Shown: positions 36,572-48,539, numbered from the stretch's first letter. The stretch: 64,000 nt of DNA from Carposina sasakii (GCA_014607495.2 CP053148.1:17856001-17920000); one strand, 5' to 3'. The notes: a model not told the origin generated them from the letters alone. A program made the numbers and translations.

Positions 36572-36911
36572 AGAGAGTGCAGACCAGAGTCACGACAGTT
36601 TTAAGTCAGACTATTGCTTCACAAAAATTAAGAAGACGCGCACATCTCAGACAAAACGTCTCATAGACAAAGTTGTCTATAGCCTACAAAAACTACGCAG
36701 CGACAAAACACCTGTCGGCTTCTATTCAATAAATGAATGCGGCCGCGCACACAAGCGACAAAACTGTCTAACGACGACGAACACCCTACCCCAGTAGTGT
36801 TGTCCAACTATCGATGTTATGTCTAACTGTTTCTTTCTAATTTAAAGATAGACTTGTCTATGTGAGACAAGACTGTCATAAAACTGTCGTGACTCTGGTC
36901 TGCGCTCTCTC
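36572..36911. mobile_element. Miniature transposon with about 32-bp terminal inverted repeats
   Basis: Left end AGAGAGTGCAGACCAGAGTC ACGACAGTTTTA and right end TAAAACTGTCGTGACTCTGG TCTGCGCTCTCT are inverted copies with one mismatch. About 340 bp, no ORF. Confidence 0.85.
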
Positions 36912-37084
36912 TTATCGTGATCTCTAAGGGCTAGTTGTTTGATGAGTAGCTAAGCTTTAGTAAAAAAAAAATGATATCCTATATTGAAATAATTTAGAGT
37001 CTTATAAACAACTTTACTTTACCAATCTTCTGGTAATTTTGCATGTATATATAGGTAGGTAGTTGGGAGTACGACATAGGCTAC

Positions 37085-37126
37085 ATACTGTAGTCCACGC
37101 GGACGAAGTTGCGGACAACAGCTAGT
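37085..37126 (+). mobile_element. Helitron-like 3' end fragment
   Basis: GTAGTCCACGCGGACGAAGT then TGCGGACAACAGCTAGT; CGCGGAC/GTTGTC region and CTAGT terminus. Confidence 0.5.
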
Positions 37127-37395
37127 CATTTAGTTGGATGAAAATGGACGAGAAACACACTTAATAGTTTTAATATCACGGAAGGTACGTACATACATGT
37201 AGATTCCACAGAATATTGGGTAGAAATTTTTTGTGTGCACAAAGACGACAGACGACAGCGATAACTCGCGTCTTAAGTTAGACATTGTTTAAAAATGATA
37301 TTTTCCAGTAAAATGTGTGAAATATCTACCAAATTGAGGTAATGTTTAGCCTAAATATTGTAGTAGATATTTTTTGCATACTCTACTTTTATTTA

Positions 37396-37567
37396 ATTCA
37401 CTATGGGTGCGCCCACCGCCGGGCCCTACACCCTCCACTGACCCTTGGATCTGATAACTCATAACTGCGAAAACAAGCACTTGCACTACCTACAATCGCC
37501 ACAAGAAACCAGATCCGAGGGTCAGTGAAGAGTGTAAGGCCTGGTGGTGGGCGCACCCATAGTGAAT
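37396..37567. mobile_element. Small palindromic element, 172 bp, long inverted arms
   Basis: ATTCACTATGGGTGCGCCCA CCGCCGGGCC ... at the left is mirrored by GGTGGTGGGCGCACCCATAG TGAAT at the right; pairing continues inward through the CCCTCCACTGACCCTTGGAT block with a few mismatches. Half copies at 15395-15510 and 46598-46680. Confidence 0.85.
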
Positions 37568-37789
37568 GTTTGAACTTCCGAATTGTAACGCCTAATACAA
37601 TTTCATTTTTTAAAATTAGCACGTTCGAAATATGCTGAAATTACAAAATATTTCAGATTTACATCTCTGTTGTTGATAGATGCTGCCATCCTTCGACCAA
37701 ATGAATACTTTTAGACAGGCTGTGAATGTAGAATTTAAAATCTTTACAACCAATAAATAGTAACAAGAAGCCAGATGTCATCTAAAGGT

Positions 37790-38090
37790 GATCCCTCCAC
37801 CGGGAGCATTTGGGTGTAATGTAACTTTGCAAATCCCAGCATTACCTACATCAGCGAGAATAACATCACAGCCAGAGTAGAAGAGAGCCTTGTAATAAAA
37901 CAATGTGTTAAATTTAAATCCCCAGGTTATATCTTTATACAACTTGAATCATTATGGAAAGAAATTGACTAAATCACACGTAATTCGAAATGTAACATTG
38001 CACACGATTTCTCTATAGTTTGGGAGTATTACACCCAAAATCAAATCAATAATGTCACATTACGCGCGAATGCTCCCGGTGAGGGAGTAC
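37790..38090. mobile_element. Miniature transposon, GATCCCTCCACCGGGAGCAT family
   Basis: Left end GATCCCTCCACCGGGAGCAT TTGGGTGTAATGT and right end ACATTACGCGCGAATGCTCC CGGTGAGGGAGTA are imperfect inverted repeats of about 30 bp. About 300 bp, no ORF. Confidence 0.75.
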
Positions 38091-38491
38091 CTTAACGGAG
38101 TAACTGCGGTGTGGACCGTGACCGAGTGACCAACTCTACTAAATCAATGGCAGACCTATCTATAAAATTATTATGTTCCACCCATGACATAGACGCTATT
38201 GTTTCCCACCGATCAACCTAGCTGTTCTTTGTTAAGTTTTTCCGTTATGCATTCTGGTAAAATAACTTTTTGTTTGCATACCTTTGAGAACCAATGGCTT
38301 GTAACAAACAAGTTTCAAAGCGAAAACCTTATCGTGGAATTTTTGTTACAAACCACCAGCATTTACGTCAATTAATAACAAAGAACGTGTTTTAGACATG
38401 AATTAAGAAAGTTTTCTTTAGGATGCCCTGTTCATAGAGAATAGATTAGTAAAGTTACTGTACCTAATGCAATATTTTTACTTTAGTTATT

Positions 38492-38775
38492 ACTAGTGGG
38501 CGCCCGCGACTCCGTCCGCGTGGAGTACAGAAAAACAAAATGTCGAAATTATCCGGGATAAAAACATTTTCCCGGGATAAAAAGTAAGCCTATACTTTAA
38601 TTGGGACCTGTCACAATATATTCCTGAAAACTGCATCCAAATCGGTTCCGCCGTTTCTGAGATTAGCGTGCAGAAACGCACAAACAGAAAAACCGACAAA
38701 TAGACAAAAATTTTAAAAATCATTATTTTGGGTACTATTGCGTATATAAAGGTCTCCTAATCTATATTTTTATTA
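38492..38775 (-). mobile_element. Helitron-like element, inverted, near full length
   Basis: Starts ACTAGTGGGCGCCCGCGACT CCGTCCGCG, continues with ATTATCCGGGATAAAAACAT and CAAATCGGTTCCGCCGTTTC, and runs into a TATA-rich tract at its 5' end, exactly as the copy at 21341-21646. Confidence 0.7.
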
Positions 38776-39126
38776 TATATATATATATATAGATATAGAT
38801 TATTATGATGCACAACAATACAAATAGAACAAGTAGTATATGTGTGAAAGACAAGAATAAGATGTACAAGTGTGTACAAACATTTCACATACATGGTTAT
38901 ATACCCAAAGTAGGCAAAGTAGCTACGACTGCTGGATCACAAAGAAAATCCTTCATCCACGTTTAGCATAGAGAGGTCAGATGTAAAAAGATCAGTGACA
39001 AGTTGCTAGCTCATCACCTGAGAGAAGACCCATGAAGCCTCACATCAGAACAGCATAATATACTTCAAATTCAAAATCATTTATTCGACATGAAAGCATT
39101 AACAACTTGTTTGTCGATTGTCTTTT

Positions 39127-40592
39127 TAACCGACTTCAAAAAGAGAGGTTATCAATTCGTCTGTATGTTTTTTTTTGTGTGTTATCTCAGAACTCCGTCA
39201 TTTATGAACCGATTTCAATTTTTTTTTTAGTTGGTGATGGTATACTTCCAGGTTGGTCCCATATTCACCACATCAGGATCTGATGATGGGATCTTGGAGA
39301 AATCGAGGGCAATCCTCGAATATTGTAGTCTGTTTTCATACTTTTACTGAGCGTTTTGATCACCTACATATAAAACATAACATCTGATGATGGAATCTCT
39401 AAGGAATCTAGGGATATCCTCAAATATAATAGGCACGAGTAGTCCGTTTTTAGATATTATAGAGTATTTTGGTCAGCTACACATAATATAAAGGAAACGA
39501 GGGCCTGATGATGGAGCCGCCGAAAAAAGACAGTGGAACTTTTTAGTAACAAAATCCCCCTATGGTAGGGGGAGGCCTACGTCCAGTAATGGACTGCAAT
39601 AGGCTTATGAAGATGAAGATAATTGTGTTAAGTCGTGAAATTATATGTTGCGTTAAGCGGTGTTCGAAGTAAGATGGTTATAGAGGAAGAGGTAGACATG
39701 AGAATAACGAGATGACGGATAATAGGGATGAATCAAAGAAGAGTACCTACATATTGCACCGACCCCAAATGATCGGGAACAGGGCAGGAAGAAGGAGTGT
39801 AATTATATGATGCTTAAATAAGAGTGTACATGGCTGTTGTGCTGCTAAATCTCTTATATTCCTCCGAGGTGTGGTGCATGTACCGTCGCTACATACGCAC
39901 TCAGGATCGATTCCACCTCAAGTGCTTCTGATCCATCATGAGAATCAGATGGTCCGACCGAGTGTGTAATACCGAAGTATTGCGAAGAGCCAATGTAAGT
40001 GGCATTGAGGCCTACTTAATGCGTCAGCAAAGATGTTCAGAAAAGACATATGAAGGGATGCAATATAGATCCATCCATATATGGGAAGTTTTGGCAGCAC
40101 AGCAGAGTGGCGCAGGACGGTAATAAAGCAAGTACACGAGTTCGAGGAGCAGCGTCAAGCTGACCTTGACGCTAAAGGTGATGAACTAAAGACTCGCCCT
40201 CCTGCTGCCATTATCTATAATTACAATAATGGCGCACTAACCTATCCTCTGTGTGCGCGGGCGTTTAGGGCGAATATTGGCTATGTAAATGTAAGCCATC
40301 TCCGAACGCATGAACGCCAACTTAGTAATATCTAGGAGTAGAAGTGGTCACCATGACCAAAATCGGTCGGAGGTCATCATTATCATCATAATCATCATAT
40401 TGTCAGACGTAAAGTTTCGAAGCCTAGTCCTTTTTCTCTTTTGTCATGTGGCCTATTTAATCATTTGCTGGCATATAAATCTGACTATATTATGGCTCCT
40501 AAACTTCGTACACGGCTTAACGCAATATATATTTGCCCTTTAGTAAAATTTTATTTTAGTAAGCTCGAGTTTTGGGAGGAAGTCAGTTTTTC
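39127..40592 (+). mobile_element. AACCGACTTC-ended element carrying an inserted LINE tail
   Basis: Begins AACCGACTTCAAAAAGAGAG and ends GGAAGTCAGTTTTT, so the termini are short inverted repeats. Left part (39127-39825) and right part (40398-40592) match the element at 47250-48134 with only a few differences; 39830-40397 is an RTE-type LINE tail absent from that copy. Related partial copies at 59448-59630 and 63738-63986. Confidence 0.7.
39838..40335 (+). pseudogene. Non-LTR retrotransposon C-terminal remnant, copy 1
   Basis: Frames contain [25 protein letters not shown], then after a frame break [20 protein letters not shown] and ending with LCARAFRANIGYVNVSHLRT HER, a C2H2-like finger. This is the tail of an endonuclease/reverse transcriptase polyprotein. 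A segment present in copy 2 ([20 protein letters not shown]) is missing. Followed by an ATCATC tract. Confidence 0.7.
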
Positions 40593-41097
40593 GTGTTAAA
40601 AAAAAATATTATATGTTACTTTCTATGTTCGCACCCCAAAATGAAACCGCTACCAAACAAAAAAGGAGGTGAATTTAAACAACCCAAAAAAATAAAACGC
40701 AAAGCTTTAGCTTTGGCAATGGTTACCACCCCAAGGTACGAATTGTTACTGTCTGTCAGGCATAAGTTGGCGATTCGGGGCTTAATAGCCACCAACGTGG
40801 AGCTAATATGAGTTAAGGTCGCCTAAAGATGAAATCCAGGAGAGCTGCTAGACAGTTCTCCTTTATGGCAAAACCAACATTAGGTCTGACACACCGCATG
40901 ATTCTACTATTACTGTTACTTTTGTCATGAATTGTCATTGCTTAGAAGAAGAAATAGCAAGAAAGCTCCCAGCGACATAGTCAAAACTAAGTAACATATT
41001 AACAAAAGAATCTTACATTGGATTACATATTAGACAATCATTCAATTAATCTGCGGAAATATCTCATTCTCCAGTACCTCTTGCAATTGTCCTTGAG

Positions 41098-41480
41098 TAT
41101 ACAGGGTGTTTTTTTGAGGCCACCATTAACGAAGGGTACGTACTCTTTACATCAAATAAAGTAAGTTGATGCCAAAAAAAATGCTGGGAAAAAAATTTGA
41201 TTTTTTTTTTAAATTACATGATCGGGCGAAATTTATAGTGTCTAGTGGTTATATTAGTTTTTTTTAAAGACAGATATCAACTATTTTTCGTGAAAAAATC
41301 TTGCTACACGCGTCTATGTGCATTTATGCAGAAAAACGCAGTCTATTTACTCAACTTTGGACCCTAATATTTTGGAAACCAGACACTTCCCAGGTATGCT
41401 TCCATGGAGAAATATGATCGTGATGACGAGGAGATTCCGTAGTTTTCGGGGACGTTGACGATCAAAAATCACCCTGTATA
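41098..41480 (+). mobile_element. TACAGGGTG miniature element, full-length copy G
   Basis: TATACAGGGTGTTTTTTTGA ... CACCCTGTATA, 383 bp, all family blocks present in order. One of three copies with both ends intact. Confidence 0.88.
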
Positions 41481-42297
41481 AACTTCTGATAACACTATTT
41501 CATTCATCTTCTTTAGTTCAATGAAGTCGCAGGATCTTGTTAGTGAAGCACAGTCGCAGTATCACCTAGATGCCTTATTAATTTATCCGAGCGAGCAGAA
41601 AAAACATAAATAACTTTTTCTAATTCCCTCCTACCAAACGCTTTCATAAGTTATTTTCAAGAACGCGACAAATGAAAATACTTTTACTGGGTATCTCTGC
41701 AAAACATATATTTTAGGATTCACACAAGAAAACTAAAAATGTATACTCGTATATGCTCTTTATGTTGCACCGATTTTCAATTAGACACTTTATTTAATTA
41801 ATAATATGGAAAATATATATGTACATGTACACATTACGAATATCCTAAAGTCACTTAGCATATCAACTGCTTTGAATTCATACGTAATGTACGTACACCT
41901 AAAATGTATGTATTAGAAGTTTTACATTCACAAAGAGAGCCGACGATCGGATTTCACAAAATAATTTGTACTGAACCCTCATAGAGTATTACCACTCACA
42001 GCCTGTCCAGTTTCCCGTTAATCGGATTCACTTTTAAAGAACTAACTATATACAAACAAACTTTTTTCCCTTTGTAACGTGTACACAAGTTAAGAAGTAT
42101 AGAAGTTAATAAAAGGAAGGTGGAAGGAAAATAAGCTGTTATAGAGAGTTAGATAAATGTTTTTTTTTAAATAAATATTATCTTTTTGTGCTTCGCAATT
42201 GTATGAGTAAAAACAGTTAATAAGTACTCGAAACAAACATCCTTATAAGCTGAACACATTACATTATCTTCAAAATAATTTTTTTTTTTAAACGAAA

Positions 42298-43085
42298 AAC
42301 CGACTTCCTCCCAAAACTCGAGCTTACTAAAGTAAAATTTTACTAAAGGGCAAATATATATTGTGTTAAGCCGTGTACGAAGTTTAGGAGGTATAATATT
42401 GTCAGATTTATATGCCAGCAAATGATTAAATAGGCCACATGACAAAAGAGAAAAAGGACTAGGTTTCGAAACTTTACGTCTGACAATATGATGATTATGC
42501 TGATAATGATGACCTCCGACCGATTTCGGTCACGGCGACCACTTCTACTCCTAGATATTACTAAGTTGGCGTTCATGCGCTCGGAGATGGCTTACATTTA
42601 CATAGCCAATATTCGCCCTGAACGCCCGCGCACACAGAGGACAGGTTAGTGCGCCATTATTGTATTATAGATAATGGCAGCAGGAGGACGAGTCTTTAGT
42701 TCATCACCTTTAGCGTCAAGGTCAGCTTGACGCTGCTCCTCGAACTCGTGTACTTGCTTTATCACCGTCCTGCGCCACTCTGGTCGTTGTGCTCCCAAAA
42801 CTTCCCATTTAGATGGATCTATATTACATCTCTTCATATGTCTTTTCTAAACATCTTTGTATCTGAGGAGTTGCCCGCCGCGTTTCCGCTTGCCCTCCTC
42901 CAGTTCAGAAAAGAAGATGCGCTTAGCCAATCTCTCCTCCGCCATACGAGACACATGACCGCACCACCGAAGCTGCCGACGCATTAAGTAGGCCTCAATG
43001 CCACTTACATTAGCTCTTCGCAATACTTCGGTATTACGCACTCGACCATCTGATTCTCATGATGGATCGTAGGCACTTAGGATAT
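42298..43085 (-). mobile_element. Inverted partial copy of the AACCGACTTC element with LINE tail
   Basis: Starts AACCGACTTCCTCCCAAAAC and continues in reverse through the right part of the element and the whole LINE tail, giving an inverted repeat with 39838-40592 across a spacer of about 1.7 kb. Confidence 0.7.
42484..43085 (-). pseudogene. Non-LTR retrotransposon C-terminal remnant, copy 2
   Basis: Frames on the minus strand: [33 protein letters not shown] (42847-43041), then KRCNIDPSKWEVLGAQRPEW and [20 protein letters not shown] (42646-42837). Better preserved than copy 1 but frameshifted and lacking the polymerase domain. Confidence 0.72.
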
Positions 43086-43221
43086 GTAGGATATGTGGTG
43101 ACTTTGTCCGCGTGAGTAACCTGTTTTAGTTATCTTACGAGTATAATTAAATTAACGGAATACCGGCCACCCACGACTTTGTCCGCGTGAAAAGGCATTA
43201 CACCTGTACGAAGCCGGGGCG

Positions 43222-43556
43222 GGTCCTTAGTTATCTATACATATAATAAAAATGTAACGGATCGCTGTCTGTACATGGAAGATATACGAGAAAAAATATT
43301 ATTGGAGACCTTTATCAACGCAATAGTACCCAAAAGAATGATTTTTGGAATTTTTGACTGTTTGTCTGTGCGTTTGTGCACGCTAATCTCAGGATCGGCT
43401 AAAGCGATTTCGATGCAGTTCTCAGGAATATATTGTAACAGGTCCCACTTAACATATAGGCTACTTTTTATCCCGGGAAAATATTTTTATCCCGGATAAT
43501 TTCGACATTTTGTTTTTTCTGTAGTCCACGCGGACGGAATCGCGGGCGTCCACTGG
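43222..43556 (+). mobile_element. Helitron-like element, near full length
   Basis: TAATGTAACGG-type head (AAATGTAACGGATCGCTGTC), GTCCCACTTAACATATAGGC, TATCCCGGGAAAATATTTTT and CGGACGGAATCGCGGGCGTC ending CACTGGT (mutated CTAGT). Confidence 0.7.
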
Positions 43557-43912
43557 TCTTTTAATAAAACCCGATCGAAATCCGTTGCGTAGTTTTAAAG
43601 ACCTAAACATATATAGGGACAGACGGCGGGAAGCGATTTTATTTTATAACATGTAGTGATGATGATAATAGTGATAGTGATGTATCAGCCAACAATAATT
43701 TTAGGCGGCAACATTCCATCAAAAACATAAAAATAAAAATAAAATATAACTGTATCTTTGTCGCCTACTTATGTGTAAAGATATTCGAGATAGAAAGAAG
43801 GTTATAAACACTTAATTAATAGATATTATTATTGTCCACCAAGATTGCAGTTACCTCTTACAGCCCATTACAATAACCAATCTCGAGAGATTTTTTGCAT
43901 ATTTCAGACTAG

Positions 43913-44118
43913 TGGACGCCCGCGACATCGTCCGCGTGGATTGCAGTAAAAACAAAATGTCAAATTTATCCGGGATAAAAATATTTTACTGGGATAAAAA
44001 GTAGCCTTTTGTGTTAATTCAGGGTGTCAGCTAACTCCATATAAAAATTTATTAAAATAGCTCTAGCCGTTTTACGTGAAAGAGTAACAAACATCCATCT
44101 ATCTATCCATCCATCCAT
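43913..44118 (-). mobile_element. Helitron-like element, inverted
   Basis: ACTAGTGGACGCCCGCGACA, ATCCGGGATAAAAATATTTT, CAGGGTGTCAGCTAACTCCA, CTAGCCGTTTTACGTGAAAG and a CCATCCATCCATA tract. Its head end abuts the LINE-tail repeat at 44120. Confidence 0.68.
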
Positions 44119-44119
44119 A

Positions 44120-44360
44120 TTGGTGCCGGCAGAGAAGGGTGTGTACCACCCCTGCCTGCCCATGGGTATCGTACGAGGTGATTTAGGGCAGCAGCGCCTT
44201 CCGTACTGACAACATAGTCCGAAAATCACACTGCGGTCACCAACCCGCCTGCCCAGCGTGGTGACTATGGGCAATGCTCCCTGTGGCAGTAGCCTTGTGG
44301 CGTACTCTGGGGGAGGCTTACGTCCAGCAGTGGACTGCAATATGCTGAAGAAGATGAATA
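44120..44360 (+). repeat. LINE-tail-derived repeat, long copy
   Basis: GTGCCGGCAGAGAAGGGTGT, CCTGCCTGCCCATGGGTATC, GTCACCAACCCGCCTGCCCA, ATGGGCAATGCTCC and CCAGCAGTGGACTGCAATAT. About 240 bp, matching 54727-54990 over its length. Confidence 0.75.
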
Positions 44361-44364
44361 TTGA

Positions 44365-45600
44365 AATTGGCCGTTAGTCTAGTCTAATGTTACAACTAGT
44401 CGAATGTTACAAACACATTTCATATTGTTTTAAATTACAGCACCAGAGCGACGGAATAATGCGCTTATGAATGCTATTAGCTCTGGAACAGTCGAAATAT
44501 TAGTCTTGTATACGTATTTCGGGTAATTCTGTAGATCAAATTTCGAATTCATGTAGCTTTAAATATCGATTTATCTTTACAGTAGCGTGAAAAGCTAGAC
44601 TCGGGAATGAAAATCCGTTTTAAAAGATGCGTTTTGTAAAAAACAACTTTGTACGCACGATCTTGAGGTTTACTCGCAGCATCGCTTCCACTGTGGAAGC
44701 AAGATGTCGCTCTATAATACTTATTTATAGTGCCTTCTTTATTCTACAATGGTAATAACTGTGCCTTGAAGGCCGAAGCCTTGGACGACACCTATCGCAC
44801 ACTTTCGCATGTGGCTGAATCATTATGGAGAAAGCTCTATAAAAGAGAAAAATCTCTCTTATTGCTTTCCTTCCTGTTAGGAAATGATGACTCTTATTTC
44901 AGTAAAAGTAAGAGAATGGGCAAGAAAGAAATGATGCGGTAAAGGAAGAAGACGAAAGCAAACTGATAGGTGTAGTCCAGTTCATGTAACCACAGAACAC
45001 TATATACCATGTAACCCTGAAGTTATAATAATTACAAATGTACTCACTCTGGTTGCAAGGTTCATGTTTTAAACTACAAATAACTAAATATGTTTCGCGT
45101 TACAGCTCTTGTAGGAAGTTATATTCTTTACGTTTCAGATAAGCTTTTTATACACATTTTTCAATGTAAGTATATTCTTTGATTTCAATGCAAATACCAC
45201 TTTTTAAACTTTCAATATTGACAAACGTAGGATGACTTTTAACGTCGTAAAAGCAAAGAGAATGTATTCCCGAAATATAACCTATAGAACCTATACATAC
45301 GATATCCGAGATTGATCCGCGTGACGATTATGTATGTAAATGCTCATATGATTTTGTGTTTAAGTTCAACCCCTACTGAGTTAGCCTTCGTTCCAAGTTA
45401 CCAAAAGTGCAGCTGAAGCTTTAGTAAAGTGAAGTAGTTTTCATTTAAAATTAAGTAAGAAGATAAGCTCTACAAACTGGAAATTGCAGCCTGTTGCACT
45501 GACTAACTACTGCGGATACGAGTATACGAGAGATCTCTACTAGAAATACTTTACGTTCGTACTTTATTGCACACAAATTGAGTTATATAACATAGAGAAT
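44365..45600. other. Intergenic sequence, no gene recognised
   Basis: A 70-codon frame at 44730-44942 contains LKAEALDDTYRTLSHVAESL WRKLYK, which I do not recognise; codon pattern and context do not support a gene. The rest is AT-rich with no motif. Confidence 0.35.
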
Positions 45601-45609
45601 CGAGCTTAT

Positions 45610-45790
45610 ATAAACAACCAGTGTATACAGAAAAAAACAAAATGTCGTAATTAGCCGGGATAAAAATATTTTTCCGGGTTTAAAAGTATCCTGTCTCCGT
45701 TTCCTGGTCCTAAGCTACTAATTTTCAGAAAATTCGGTGCAGCCGTTCTTGAGTTATATAATACACGACTTTCCATTTATATAAATAGAT
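45610..45790 (-). mobile_element. Diverged Helitron-like fragment
   Basis: ACAAAATGTCGTAATTAGCC, GGGATAAAAATATTTTTCCG and TCGGTGCAGCCGTTCTTGAG, in inverted order of the family, lacking both ends. Confidence 0.5.
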
Positions 45791-46184
45791 AAGAAATATT
45801 TATTCAAGCTAACCCAATAATAAATAAGAGGTTGGCTCAGAACAGAGGGCTGTTGCATAGTGAAGAGTAGGACTTTACTCAACAGTGAGTGCGGAGGCTG
45901 TTTACGAGTAGATAGATGAATAGAACCCAATAAATTATAGAAGCAAAATTGTACAAAAGGATAACTGTATGAGTATTTAAATTTGAATTGCTTTTACTTT
46001 CGACTAGACATTGTTGACTTTAATTTTATCCAAGTGCTTTCAAACTAGGATTGTTTCCATTATAATAAGAACTGTACCTATATATGTATAATGACATCTC
46101 TTTGCTAACTCATTGATAAATGCGGCAGTAGAATCTGGTCTGTGATCTTACACTTCTAGCTACCCTATTTTGGAAACACAAATA

Positions 46185-46360
46185 AAAATCATTTATTCGA
46201 CATGAAAGCATTAACTTGTTTGTCGATGGTTTTTTATATGTTACTTTCTATGTTCGCACCGAGATACCAAATCCCTGTTCGCACCACAAAATGAAACCGC
46301 TACCAAACAAAAAAGGAGGTGAATCGCTTTTGCTTCGGCAACGGTCGCCACCGCAAGGTA
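46185..46360 (+). repeat. Fragment related to flank of the AACCGACTTC element
   Basis: ATTTATTCGACATGAAAGCA matches 39078-39100, and GTTACTTTCTATGTTCGCAC, AAAATGAAACCGCTACCAAA and AAAAAAGGAGGTGAAT match 40614-40675. Thus the repeat extends past the AACCGACTTC ends on both sides. Confidence 0.6.
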
Positions 46361-46597
46361 GAGAACCATCCTCTCTTTCTGGATGAAAACAATCATGCAG
46401 ATCATGACAGTCCAGGCTGTTAATAATTTTTATTCTTATTCTTTATTGTACACAAAATATTACAATAAATACAAAGAAATTTTCAAAAGAAATTCATACA
46501 AAGATATGCTATCGTTATACTTTGTACGTTGTGGTGGACCATGAATTGTAAAATGGTAATTTTGTCAAAGATGTAAGCCTTCACATTTCCATCGATG

Positions 46598-46680
46598 GTT
46601 CGCCCACCACCGGGCCCTACACCCTCCGCTGACCCTCGGATCTGCCGACTCATGGTCACGAACGCAAGACACTACAGTCA
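46598..46680 (-). repeat. Half copy of the palindromic element
   Basis: GGTTCGCCCACCACCGGGCC, CTACACCCTCCGCTGACCCT and AACGCAAGACACTACAGTC, as at 15395-15510. Confidence 0.6.
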
Positions 46681-47189
46681 TATTTGTCTGTAGTACATGC
46701 AGACGAAGCAGTTGGAAACGGCTAGACGTAAAATATGAATACAAATTTTAATCTACCCCAGTAATTGGAACTGCAAATAAAATTCGAAATATTTTTCGGA
46801 TTCATTACTAAGTTTCATAGAATAATTCCCGTGTTGGGTTTCGGTACTAACATTTTTTGTATGCAGTTACACATATAATGTAGTCGCAGACAGAGAAGCT
46901 AGCGCCATCATTCAAAGGAACTATTTGGCGAAACGCCTACATGTTCCGAAATGGAGTACCTATAACACGGAAAATAACTTTTTCCCCGCTCGCGAGTATT
47001 CCATACGTTCTCTAATATATTTAATACCAAACCGAGAGTTTGTAGATGCGGAGCTTACCTGAAATTCAGGCCGGGATAGCTGTCAAAAAATTTTCGTACA
47101 CCTACATTTTGTTTTCTACGTGTGATATTTTAGTTTCAATAAAATCCCGCGGGTTGTTATGGAACTAAATAAAGTTTTTGAAATAGTGA

Positions 47190-47248
47190 CCGATCGGCGC
47201 AGTTTGGTAGTGCTAGTTGTGGGTTTGAATCCCAGTAGGTACCATTTT
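47190..47248 (+). repeat. tRNA-derived SINE head
   Basis: GACCGATCGGCGCAGTTTGG (box A-like) and TGTGGGTTTGAATCCCAGTA (box B-like) only about 25 bp apart, then a T run joined to AACCGACTTC. Not a foldable tRNA. Confidence 0.45.
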
Positions 47249-47249
47249 T

Positions 47250-48134
47250 AACCGACTTCAAAAAAGAGAGGTTATCAATTCGTCTGTATGTTTTTTTTTA
47301 TGTGTGTTTCTCAGAACTCCGTCATTTATGAACCGATATCAATTTTTTTATAGTTTGTCATGGTATGCTTCCAAGTTGGTCCCATATACACCATGTCAGG
47401 ATCTGATTATGGGATCTTGGAGAAATCGAGGGCAATCCTCAAATATTGTAGGCGCATGTAGTCTATTTTTATACTTTTATTGGGCGTTTTGATCACCTAC
47501 CTATAAAACATAACATCTGATGATGGAATCTCTAAGGAATCTAGGGATATCCTCAAATATAATAGGCACGAGTAGTCGGTTTTTAGATATTATAGAGAAT
47601 TTTGATCAGCTACACATAATAAAAAGGATACGAGCCGCCGAAAAACAGATAGTGGAACTTTTTAGTAACAAAATCCCCCTATGGCAGGGGGAGGCCTACG
47701 TCCAGTAGTGGACTGCAATAGGCTTATGAAGATGAAGATAATTGTGTTAAGTCGTGAAATTATATGTTGCGTTAAGAGGTGTCCGAAGTAAGATGGTTAT
47801 AGAAGAAGAGGTAGACATGAGAATAACGAGATGACGGATAATAGGGATGAATGAAAGAAGAGTACCTACATATTGCACCGACCCCAAATGATTGGGAACA
47901 GGGCAGGAAGAAGGAGTGTAATTATATGTTGCTTATATTGTCAGACGTTAAGTTTCGAAGCCTAGTTATTCCTCTCTTTTGTCATGTGGCCTATTTAATT
48001 TAATCATTTGCTGGCATATAAATCTGACAATATTATGCCTTCTAAACTTCGTACACGGCTTAACGCAATATATATTTGCCCTTTAGTAAAATTTTACTTT
48101 AGTAAGCTCGAGTTTAGAGAGGAAGTCGGTTTTT
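47250..48134 (+). mobile_element. AACCGACTTC-ended element, about 885 bp, without LINE tail
   Basis: AACCGACTTCAAAAAAGAGA at the left and GGAAGTCGGTTTTT at the right. The join at 47935 (ATATGTTGCTTATATTGTCA) is where the 39127-40592 copy carries about 0.57 kb of LINE tail. No transposase frame; may be mobilised in trans. Confidence 0.72.
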
Positions 48135-48539
48135 CGTTTAAAAAAAAAATCGTATGATGAAAATGAATATAAGTATGAATGTTATATCTTTGTTTCTGAG
48201 TCATGGATAGTTCTATAATGTTCTATATATATATACTTGGTGCATACCCACGATTCCCGATTCACGTTCATATTGATTGTTGTACCTTATTTCCTCCACA
48301 GTTGCTACCCGTGGCCGTAAAAATCTTCTCTCGTCACGCCGAAACGTCCAACTTGTAATCAAAACTAAGCGAGGAAAATAAATTAATTGTTATCAAACTC
48401 GAGTAGAGAAGTTTTGGAGGACTAAATAATTTATTTACGAAACAAATCGCATCCTTGATTTGACCGAGGCTAATCTTGAAATAATCTGATCGAGTCGCGA
48501 GTGATTATAATCTGCTATAACTTGACACTATACAAAAGG

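Noticed and set aside
44730..44942. 70-codon frame with KAEALDDTYRTLSHVAESL
   Set aside because: No recognised domain, no splice context, short; not enough to call a gene.
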